Assembly: GCA_030017395.1 (NCBI GenBank)
Contig: JASEIZ010000114.1
Coordinates: 1-6,707 of the forward strand
From: Desulfobacterales bacterium
GTDB lineage: Bacteria; Desulfobacterota; Desulfobacteria; Desulfobacterales; ETH-SRB1
DNA length: 6,707 nucleotides
Direction of reading: 5' to 3'
Part shown: positions 1 to 5,185 of the stretch, in pieces
Layout: every line of letters begins with the position of its first letter
Numbering within the stretch: the first letter of the stretch is position 1
The notes under the pieces: model-generated
The model's database searches: none
What the model was told of the DNA's origin: nothing
Seen by the model: only the letters and a program-made list of their open reading frames with translations
Translations under genes and position numbers: made by a program

Positions 1-34
1 CAGAAAGTTAGGGATCAAACAAAAAGGTGAGTAA
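1..34 (+). CDS. 3' end of an unidentified upstream gene (partial)
   Basis: Two frames are open at the left edge: one ends ...RKLGIKQKGE at TAA 32-34, the other ...QKVRDQTKR at TGA 28-30. Neither tail is diagnostic. In deltaproteobacteria rplI commonly follows rpsF-rpsR, sometimes with a DUF2232 membrane protein between. The tail does not look like the usual ...LALLPF end of S18, so a DUF2232-type protein in the first frame is my weak preference. Only about ten codons are visible, so identity and even coding status are uncertain. Confidence 0.3.
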   Translation, partial: RKLGIKQKGE

Positions 35-135
35 CGGTTCACGGAACGTTGAAATTAGAAAATAGAAATTAGAAATTGGAAAAAATATAAAAATGTAGAT
101 ACGTTACCTAATTTCAAATTTCCAGTTTCCAGTTT
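31..135. repeat. Opposed heptanucleotide repeat arrays upstream of rplI
   Basis: Bases 51-85 read as five consecutive 7-base units: GAAATTA, GAAAATA, GAAATTA, GAAATTG, GAAAAAA. Bases 108-135 read as four units on the opposite strand: CTAATTT, CAAATTT, CCAGTTT, CCAGTTT. The two arrays face each other across about 22 bases, so the transcript could fold into an imperfect hairpin. GTAACG (31-36) and CGTTAC (102-107) add another inverted pair. No reading frame is supported here. The 7-base phase and opposed orientation are seen directly. Similar heptad repeats occur between genes in other bacteria; a function is not known to me. Confidence 0.8.
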
Positions 136-160
136 CGACATCGGCATTCAATTCGATAAT

Positions 161-198
161 ACACGCTTTTTTGAAAAAAGTGTAAACTGGCGAATAAA
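161..198 (+). promoter_or_regulatory. Possible sigma70-like promoter and small hairpin before rplI
   Basis: TTGAAA (171-176) is followed after 16 bases by AATAAA (193-198), a weak match to -35/-10 boxes about 40 bases before rplI. The -35 overlaps a short hairpin, CTTTTTT/AAAAAAG, flanked by ACA and TGT (161-183). No T-run follows the hairpin, so it is not a convincing terminator. Such matches are common in AT-rich DNA. The usual arrangement, with rplI transcribed from upstream with rpsF-rpsR, remains possible. Confidence 0.2.
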
Positions 199-229
199 GG
201 ATGCCCTATTTTTTATTAAAGATATTAAC

Positions 230-235
230 AGAGGT
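230..235 (+). promoter_or_regulatory. Ribosome binding site of rplI
   Basis: AGAGGT lies five bases before the ATG at 241. It is a good Shine-Dalgarno match and fixes the rplI start. Confidence 0.7.
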
Positions 236-240
236 ATCAT

Positions 241-684
241 ATGAAGTTAATTTTAAAAGAAACAATAGAGTCATTAGGAATAATCGGCAGCGAAGTAAAA
301 GTGGCAGACGGTTATGCCAGAAACTATCTTTTACCCCGAGGAAAAGCAGTGCCGGCAACTTCTCAAAACCGTAAAATGCTGGAGACGGAAAAGGCTAAAT
401 TTGAATTGCAAATTGCCAAGGAAAAGGAGTTTGCCGAAGAGATGTGCAAACGTCTTGAAAATGTTGTATGTAAGATAACCGCGAAGGTTAGTGAAGAGGA
501 TCGCCTGTACGGGTCTGTTTCTACGGGCGATATTATTAATGCCCTTGCAAACCAGGATATTGAAATTGAAAAAAGGATGATATTGCTCAAAGAGCCTATT
601 AAAAATACAGGCACATACAAAATACCTGTTCGTGTTTACAAGGGGGTTGAGCCTGAGATAACGGTTGAAATAGTGGCTGAATAA
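241..684 (+). CDS. rplI: 50S ribosomal protein L9
   Basis: This 147-residue protein is L9, which binds 23S rRNA in the large subunit through its N-terminal domain and reaches out over the neighbouring ribosome through a long helix. The N-terminus carries the family hallmark: MKLILKE at residues 1-7, then GYARNYLLPRGKAVPAT at about 24-40. A charged helical stretch rich in Lys and Glu (about 45-70) matches the connecting helix. The C-terminal domain includes KITAKVSEEDRLYGSVS and a PVRVYKGVEPEITVEIV ending. The length matches the usual 148 or so. The start is supported by AGAGGT five bases upstream. It precedes dnaB, a common bacterial order, but here a 235-base gap full of heptad repeats separates the two. 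The gene looks intact. Confidence 0.97.
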   Translation: MKLILKETIESLGIIGSEVKVADGYARNYLLPRGKAVPATSQNRKMLETEKAKFELQIAKEKEFAEEMCKRLENVVCKITAKVSEEDRLYGSVSTGDIINALANQDIEIEKRMILLKEPIKNTGTYKIPVRVYKGVEPEITVEIVAE

Positions 685-685
685 A

Positions 686-900
686 TTGTAACCGTTCACA
701 GTTTACAGTTATCGGTTCACGGTTGATCAAAACATAAAAGCAAGAGGCTCAAAGCTGAAAGCTAACAAACAACTTTAGCTCACTTAAATAACCGTAAACC
801 GTGAACCGTAAACTGTTTTCAATATCCAAAACGCTTCAATCGTTGCATAGTTCATTGAAAAAAATGTGAAATGTGAACCGGCAACCGTGAACGGTTACAA
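686..900. repeat. Inverted heptad-repeat block between rplI and dnaB, with 14-bp ends
   Basis: The gap is bounded by a perfect 14-bp inverted repeat, TTGTAACCGTTCAC (686-699) and GTGAACGGTTACAA (887-900). Inside are 7-base arrays. At 695-722 the units are TTCACAG, TTTACAG, TTATCGG, TTCACGG. At 790-817, in reverse orientation, they are AACCGTA, AACCGTG, AACCGTA, AACTGTT. At 863-897 they are AATGTGA, AATGTGA, ACCGGCA, ACCGTGA, ACGGTTA. A different short array, GGCTCAA AGCTGAA AGCTAAC (746-766), faces TTAGCT (775-780). No gene or clear terminator is visible. The block begins two bases after the rplI stop codon, so it could act as the 3' structure of that transcript; this is inference. Confidence 0.8.
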
Positions 901-919
901 ATTAAACGTCAATTAGTTA

Positions 920-2320
920 ATGCAGATTAGGCAAATGGTCGATACGCGCTTTCAAAGCGAAAAAAATCCTTCTCTTTATAAAGTTCCTCCACAGAATCTT
1001 GAGGCGGAAGAATCTATACTAAGCGCAATTCTGATAGATAATAACGCCTTTCTTGATGTTGTTGAGATTCTTTCTCCCGAAGATTTCTACAGGTCGTCTC
1101 ATAACAAGATTTTTTCAGCAATGCTTGATCTCTTTTCAAGGAGCGAACCTATTGATCTTGTGACACTTGCCAACATTCTCAAAGAGCAGAATTATCTGGA
1201 AAAAATTGGAGGGGCTACATATCTTGCCAGGCTGGTGAATACTGTTCCAGTTGCTGTAAATGCGCGACATTATGCCAGGATAATCCACGACAAGGCATCG
1301 CTGAGGCGTCTTATAGAAAAGACAAATGAGATTGCCAGGCAGTGCTTTGAAGACCGTGGCGATGTTGACGAACTAATAGACTTTGCTGAAAGAGCCATTT
1401 TTGAAATATCGGAAAATAAGAATAAACAGGCGTTTTGTCAGATCGGCAAGATTATCAGCAAGAATATCGACACCCTTGAAGAGCGCGAGGGGAACAAGAG
1501 TTTACTCACCGGTATTGCGACAGGTTTTACACGTCTTGACAGCCTGACATCGGGTTTGCAGAAATCCGACCTTATAATTATTGCCGCGCGCCCAAGTATG
1601 GGAAAAACCTCTTTAGCGCTGAATATTGCGAGGAATGCCGCAGTAAACGCCAAAGTTCCTGTTGCGATATTTTCACTTGAGATGTCTAAGGAACAGCTTT
1701 CGATGCGTTTGCTCTGTGCTGAGGCAAGAATCGATTCGCACCGTATAAAGAGCGGTTTTTTCAGCAGGGATGACTGGAACCGGCTGACAGAGGCTGCCGG
1801 TGTTCTGTCTGAAGCGCCTATTTATATAGATGATTCACCCGACATTTCGGCCACTTCGATAAGGGCCAAGGCGCGCAGATTAAAGATGGACAAAGGGCTT
1901 GGTTTGGTTATCGTTGATTATCTGCAGCTTATGAGGGGTAGAGCTTCAAATGAGCGCAGGGACCTTGAAATTTCAGAGATATCAAGATCATTAAAGGCGC
2001 TGGCAAAGGAGGTAGACGTGCCTGTGCTGGCTCTTTCTCAGCTCAACAGAAAGCTGGAGGAACGAAGCGATAAACGGCCACAGCTTTCCGATTTAAGGGA
2101 GTCAGGCGCACTTGAACAGGATGCGGACGTCGTTGCATTCATTTATAGAGACGAAGTGTATAACAAAGACGAAAACAATCCAAACAAGGGTAAAGCGGAA
2201 ATAATCATTTCCAAGCAAAGGAACGGACCTATAGGGTGGGCATCTTTAACCTTTTTAACCTCTTATACAAGGTTTGAAAATCCGGCGTCGGAAGATGATT
2301 ATGGCATGATGGATTCATGA
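920..2320 (+). CDS. dnaB: Replicative DNA helicase DnaB
   Basis: This 466-residue protein is the hexameric 5'-3' helicase that unwinds DNA at the replication fork and works with primase. The N-terminal domain starts at VPPQNLEAEESILSAIL (about 22-38). The RecA-like domain has the Walker A loop ARPSMGKTS (223-231) and Walker B VDYLQL (332-337). It also contains LALSQLNRKLEERSDKRPQLSDLRESGALEQDADVV and the late SKQRNGPIG motif. Length is normal and no disruption or intein is visible at the Walker A site. No clear Shine-Dalgarno precedes ATG 920. A second in-frame ATG at 935 has AGG five bases before it, so the true start may be five codons later. The TGA stop overlaps the next ATG (ATGA, 2317-2320), which suggests coupled translation with hflX. 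Confidence 0.97.
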   Translation: MQIRQMVDTRFQSEKNPSLYKVPPQNLEAEESILSAILIDNNAFLDVVEILSPEDFYRSSHNKIFSAMLDLFSRSEPIDLVTLANILKEQNYLEKIGGATYLARLVNTVPVAVNARHYARIIHDKASLRRLIEKTNEIARQCFEDRGDVDELIDFAERAIFEISENKNKQAFCQIGKIISKNIDTLEEREGNKSLLTGIATGFTRLDSLTSGLQKSDLIIIAARPSMGKTSLALNIARNAAVNAKVPVAIFSLEMSKEQLSMRLLCAEARIDSHRIKSGFFSRDDWNRLTEAAGVLSEAPIYIDDSPDISATSIRAKARRLKMDKGLGLVIVDYLQLMRGRASNERRDLEISEISRSLKALAKEVDVPVLALSQLNRKLEERSDKRPQLSDLRESGALEQDADVVAFIYRDEVYNKDENNPNKGKAEIIISKQRNGPIGWASLTFLTSYTRFENPASEDDYGMMDS

Positions 2321-2634
2321 AGAAGCTTTTCGGAAGCACTAGTGGACTAAAAGCAAGTCATATCCGCAGGCTTGAAAATCTTTATCGTCGCCGCATACCG
2401 ACTGAATTTGTCGTTACATTTGAGATTGCCCGCGAAATAAGCAGCCTTTCCCATGAGATACGCCGTCAAATAGGTGTTCTTGTAAACCGTCTTGGGAAAA
2501 TAGCATATGTAATTATAGGGAATTATCAAGAAATAGTAATTCCTGATATAAGTGAATATAGAACTGCTCCTGGCCGTCTTAGAGGGCTCAGATGCATACA
2601 CACACCTGAAAAACGAACCTCTGACAAAAGATGA
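2317..2634 (+). CDS. hflX: N-terminal extension of HflX, cut off by a frameshift
   Basis: This 105-codon frame starts within the dnaB stop (ATGA overlap). The first 96 residues resemble the N-terminal extension of long-form HflX proteins from deltaproteobacteria and related groups: GLKASHIRRLENLYRRRIP (about 10-28), then ISSLSHEIRRQIGVLVNRLGKIAYVIIG, then GRLRGLRCIHT ending at 96. In the family as I remember it, this runs on as HTHLKxEPLTxDDLTDL. Here the continuation THLKNEPLTKDDLTDL sits in another frame, and this one ends after nine unrelated residues at TGA 2632-2634. It is therefore best read as the 5' part of a disrupted hflX rather than an independent gene. The extension has no settled function that I know of. 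The short product may still be made. Confidence 0.75.
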   Translation: MKKLFGSTSGLKASHIRRLENLYRRRIPTEFVVTFEIAREISSLSHEIRRQIGVLVNRLGKIAYVIIGNYQEIVIPDISEYRTAPGRLRGLRCIHTPEKRTSDKR

Positions 2635-3937
2635 TCTTACAGACCTCGTCCTCCTGAGGCTGGACATAATTGCAGCCATTACAATAACACCAGATGGCCG
2701 GCCCAGCCAGGTTCATGTTGGACATATACTGCCTAAAAGTCCAGAAGAAAAGCAATGCAGGATACTTGAGCCTCTGAATCCAGGTCAACTCGACATAGGC
2801 TGTCTCGAGCTTATCAAAGCCGTTGAAATAGAACTTTCTCATGCAGTGCATTTATATAAAGCAGATTCAGAAAAGGAAAGGGCTATACTGATAAGCGTTA
2901 CAACTGCTCCCAGGCGTATAGCTATGGATTCCCTGGCAGAGCTTAAAGAACTGGCTTTGTCAAGCGGGATAGATGTGGCTGACGTTGTGCTTCAACAGCG
3001 TAAAGTGGTTGATTCAAGATTTCTTATAGGACTTGGAAAACTTCAGGATATAACTATTTTAATTCTCAAAAAGGGAGCGACACTTATTGTTTTCGATCAG
3101 GAATTGAATCCATCCCAGATGCGTTCAATTTCGGATAAAATAGATATTAAGATTATCGACCGGACCCAGTTAATCCTCGATATTTTTGCTCAGCGTGCTC
3201 AAACAAGGGAAGGAAAGCTTCAGGTTGAACTTGCGCAACTAAAGTATCTGCTTCCGCGACTTGTTGAAAAAAACACTGCAATGTCGCGTTTGACCGGCGG
3301 AATCGGGGGGAGGGGACCCGGCGAAACAAAGCTTGAGATACACAGAAGGCGTGTACGTGACAGGATTACGCGTCTGGGAAAAGACCTCCTTTTTGTAAAG
3401 AAACAACGCAAGCAGCAAAAGGCAAAGAGACAGAAAAAAAGCCTTCCGGTTATTTCGATAATAGGATATACTAATGCTGGTAAATCAACGCTTCTTAACA
3501 CCCTTACAAAAAGCAATGTGCGCGTTGAGGATCGTCTTTTTGCTACTTTAGACCCTTCGAGCAGACGTTTGAAGTTTCCGGAAGATATTGAGGTGATTAT
3601 AACCGATACTGTCGGCTTTATTAAAAACCTCCCAAGAGAGCTTATGGTTGCTTTTCGCGCTACATTCGAAGAACTTGAAACAGCGAATCTTCTTCTTCAT
3701 ATCATAGATATCAGCAACCCGCGTTTCAAGGATCATATTGAGTCTGTTGAAAAAATTCTATACGAGCTTAATCTGAATAATATTCCCCTAATTCATGTTC
3801 TAAACAAGCAGGATATTGTTGACAGAGAAATCGTAAACACGCATATTAAACAACTTAACGGGATAGCAATTTCAGCTAATAATGAGTCAACATTGATGCC
3901 TCTTCTTGAAAAAATGCAGGCTTTAATCAGCGCTTAA
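2552..3937 (+). CDS. hflX: GTPase HflX, core part downstream of the frameshift
   Basis: HflX is a ribosome-associated GTPase that splits or rescues stalled 70S ribosomes under stress. The open frame from GTG 2552 has 461 codons; the first 16 or so are out-of-frame read-through and real homology begins at THLKNEPLTKDDLTDL. The N-terminal HflX domain follows (about 110-290), with RTQLILDIFAQRA, GKLQVELAQL and the glycine-rich GGIGGRGPGETKLE (249-262). The GTPase domain has G1 GYTNAGKST (305-313), G2 FATLD (330-334), G3 DTVGF (352-356), G4 NKQD (418-421) and a G5-like SAN. All the parts present in the 426-residue E. coli protein are here, so a shortened active HflX is conceivable. No good ribosome binding site precedes GTG 2552 or the later GTG near 2846, so the start is uncertain. 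Joined to the upstream fragment it would be about 540 residues. Confidence 0.88.
   Translation: MNIELLLAVLEGSDAYTHLKNEPLTKDDLTDLVLLRLDIIAAITITPDGRPSQVHVGHILPKSPEEKQCRILEPLNPGQLDIGCLELIKAVEIELSHAVHLYKADSEKERAILISVTTAPRRIAMDSLAELKELALSSGIDVADVVLQQRKVVDSRFLIGLGKLQDITILILKKGATLIVFDQELNPSQMRSISDKIDIKIIDRTQLILDIFAQRAQTREGKLQVELAQLKYLLPRLVEKNTAMSRLTGGIGGRGPGETKLEIHRRRVRDRITRLGKDLLFVKKQRKQQKAKRQKKSLPVISIIGYTNAGKSTLLNTLTKSNVRVEDRLFATLDPSSRRLKFPEDIEVIITDTVGFIKNLPRELMVAFRATFEELETANLLLHIIDISNPRFKDHIESVEKILYELNLNNIPLIHVLNKQDIVDREIVNTHIKQLNGIAISANNESTLMPLLEKMQALISA
2596..2607 (+). other. Frameshift site in hflX (short CA tract)
   Basis: The bases ATA CAC ACA CCT encode I-H-T-P in the upstream frame, while the downstream frame reads T-H-L-K here. 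Restoring one CA unit to the tract (2599-2605) would give I-H-T-H-L-K, the sequence I recall for intact long HflX proteins. The change is therefore most simply a loss of two bases by slippage, either in the genome or in the sequence assembly. Confidence 0.75.
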
Positions 3938-3975
3938 TTTTTACGAAACCATCAAGGTTGATGAACTCGTAAAAA
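3938..3975. repeat. 38-bp imperfect palindrome just after hflX
   Basis: TTTTTACGA, CATCAA, GG, TTGATG and TCGTAAAAA form an imperfect palindrome starting one base after the hflX stop codon. Its right half is the left end of the miniature element that follows. Its left half (3938-3961) repeats the right end of the same element (4100-4123) in direct orientation, with 22 of 24 bases the same. It may be a remnant end of a second element. The stem is AT-rich and no T-run follows, so it is at best a weak terminator. Confidence 0.7.
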
Positions 3976-4124
3976 GTCTCTAAATCGTCATGCCGGACTT
4001 GATAAGCCTGCCCCGTACTTGATACGGGGGCATCCAGAACGCATTGAATTTACTGGATTCCGGCTTTCGCCGGAATGACGGAAAAGAGAACTTTTCGACT
4101 TTTTACGAGATCATCAAGGTTGAC
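3951..4124 (+). mobile_element. Miniature inverted-repeat element, copy 1
   Basis: The ends are 28-bp inverted repeats (3951-3978 and 4097-4124), 24 of 28 matching, with a perfect 13-bp core CTCGTAAAAAGTC/GACTTTTTACGAG. Inside are two hairpins: CCCCGTA-CTTGA-TACGGGG (4011-4029) and ATTCCGGC-TTTC-GCCGGAAT (4057-4076). There is no reading frame of note and no transposase, so the element would be non-autonomous. A second copy lies at the right edge of the window in the opposite orientation, sharing a perfect 34-base segment (4052-4085 with 6606-6639). The GTCATTCCGG...CCGGAATCCAG motif belongs to a widespread class of bacterial intergenic repeats. Calling it mobile is inference from structure and copy number. 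Confidence 0.7.
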
Positions 4125-4147
4125 TTGCCGGTATAAATATATATTAT
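4120..4147 (+). promoter_or_regulatory. Possible promoter for the suhB-like gene
   Basis: TTGACT (4120-4125) and TATTAT (4142-4147) are spaced by 16 bases, a fair sigma70-type match. The -35 box falls in the right end of the miniature element. Transcription would begin close to the ATG at 4152 or 4158, giving almost no leader, in line with the absence of a Shine-Dalgarno sequence. The region (4131-4152) is nearly all A/T, so alternative -10 boxes are easy to find. Confidence 0.35.
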
Positions 4148-4151
4148 ATAA

Positions 4152-4943
4152 ATGTATATGGATTTGAAACTTGTTAAAAGCATTGGTGTTGCCGCTGCTT
4201 ATAAGGGCGGCAGTGTTGTTAGGTCTCACCTTGGGAGGCTATCTGCAACAAAAAAGAAAGGCTCTATTGATCTTGTTACAATGGCTGATACAGAGTCGGA
4301 AAAGGCAATCATTGAGACTATCCTGTCCAAGTTTCCAAATCATACCATACTGGCTGAGGAAGGCGGCCTGAATGATGGTGAGGCTGATTATAAGTGGATT
4401 GTAGATCCCCTTGACGGTACGACTAATTTTGCTCATCAATTAGGCCTTTTTTCTATTTCCATAGCTTTTGCCTTAAGTGACGATATAGTTTTAGGTATTG
4501 TATTTAATCCATTAACGGAAGAGCTTTTTGTTGCTACTACACAGAAAGGGGCTACACTAAATGGCCGGCCGATAAGAGTATCAACCGTGGCGGCAGTTTC
4601 AGAAAGCTTGCTGGTAACCGGTTTCCCATATGATTTCAAGAAAATACTAAATCCGTTGCTGAAGCGCTTTTCTAATTGTCTGCAAGCTTCTCAAGGCGTA
4701 AGGAGGCTTGGCTCAGCTGCTCTTGACCTTTGTTATGTTGCATGCGGACGATTTGACGGCTTTTGGGAGCAGAATCTGAAGCCATGGGATACAGCAGCCG
4801 GCCAGTTGATTGCTGTTGAGGCAGGCGCTGTTGTTACAGATTTTTCAAACAATCCATTTAAGATTGATAAAAAGGAGATACTGGCAACTAACGGTAAAAT
4901 ACACGGTGAGATGCTTGGGTTGCTTTCAGTTACAGAAAATTAA
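4152..4943 (+). CDS. suhB: Inositol-1-monophosphatase family protein (SuhB-like)
   Basis: This 263-residue protein belongs to the Mg-dependent inositol monophosphatase family, which hydrolyses myo-inositol phosphates and similar sugar phosphates; the E. coli member SuhB also assists rRNA transcription complexes. Visible motifs are DLVTMADTESEK (40-51), the metal-binding pair EE (69-70) in ILAEEGG, the signature WIVDPLDGTTNFAH (82-95) with D85 and D88, and the C-terminal WDTAAG (212-217) followed by VEAGAVVTDF. All expected metal ligands are present and the length is typical. ATG 4152 and ATG 4158 are both possible starts, neither with a clear ribosome binding site. Exact substrate is not predictable; related fructose-1,6-bisphosphatase-type or archaeal-like activities cannot be excluded. 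A small Cys-rich gene follows 42 bases later and is probably cotranscribed. Confidence 0.93.
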   Translation: MYMDLKLVKSIGVAAAYKGGSVVRSHLGRLSATKKKGSIDLVTMADTESEKAIIETILSKFPNHTILAEEGGLNDGEADYKWIVDPLDGTTNFAHQLGLFSISIAFALSDDIVLGIVFNPLTEELFVATTQKGATLNGRPIRVSTVAAVSESLLVTGFPYDFKKILNPLLKRFSNCLQASQGVRRLGSAALDLCYVACGRFDGFWEQNLKPWDTAAGQLIAVEAGAVVTDFSNNPFKIDKKEILATNGKIHGEMLGLLSVTEN

Positions 4944-4973
4944 AAAACAGGTGTCGGTTTTAACGATATTGTT

Positions 4974-4978
4974 AGGGA
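4974..4978 (+). promoter_or_regulatory. Ribosome binding site of the small Cys-rich gene
   Basis: AGGGA lies seven bases before the ATG at 4986. It is among the better Shine-Dalgarno matches in the window and is the main support for this short gene beyond its Cys pattern. Confidence 0.6.
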
Positions 4979-4985
4979 TGAATAT

Positions 4986-5174
4986 ATGAAAAAAGAAAAA
5001 ATTTATTGTAATTCTCATTTAGGATGTTTTGGAGATTTCAATATTGAGGATATGATTTGTAGAAAGTATTGTTCAATAAACCTGCGTTGCGCTGTTGAGA
5101 GCGAAAATAATATCCGCATGGAAATACTGGAGGACCTTGTATCTTCTGATAATATGATTATTAAGATGCAATAA
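4986..5174 (+). CDS. Small cysteine-rich protein of unknown function
   Basis: The 62-residue product is not one I can name. It has five cysteines (8, 14, 25, 29, 35). The last four form C-F-G-D-F-N-x4-D... with the pattern C-x10-C-x3-C-x5-C, closed by RCAVE. I recall short proteins and domains with a CFGxF...C..C.....CAxE pattern in sulfate reducers, and a related CFG...C..C....C pattern in Firmicutes and phage proteins. Four closely spaced cysteines suggest zinc or iron-sulfur binding, but no ligand is proven. There is no signal peptide or membrane segment, so it should be cytosolic. The start is supported by AGGGA seven bases upstream. It lies 42 bases after the suhB-like gene and its stop is only 11 bases from the stop of the convergent oxidase gene. 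Confidence 0.7.
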   Translation: MKKEKIYCNSHLGCFGDFNIEDMICRKYCSINLRCAVESENNIRMEILEDLVSSDNMIIKMQ

Positions 5175-5185
5175 ATACTCAATTG

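Noticed and set aside
331..699. 122-codon open frame on the minus strand over rplI
   Set aside because: It is antisense to an unmistakable L9 gene, has no recognisable motif and ends in the heptad repeats.
51..900. CRISPR-like or diversity-generating repeat system
   Set aside because: The repeats are 7-base units with no spacers, no cas genes, and no reverse transcriptase in view.
1580..1620. Intein or insertion in the DnaB P-loop, a common site for inteins
   Set aside because: The P-loop ARPSMGKTS is uninterrupted.
2596..2634. Programmed frameshift in hflX, as in release factor 2
   Set aside because: There is no slippery sequence, no stimulatory Shine-Dalgarno or stem, and the correction needed is most simply a lost CA; kept only as an unlikely alternative.
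2347..2679. 110-codon minus-strand frame across the hflX break
   Set aside because: It lies opposite conserved HflX sequence, is rich in unusual residues and shows no domain.
4082..4175. Open frame starting from the ATGACGG of copy 1, parallel to the glcD start
   Set aside because: It reads only about 30 codons of element and A/T-rich sequence in a different frame from the suhB-like gene and resembles no protein.
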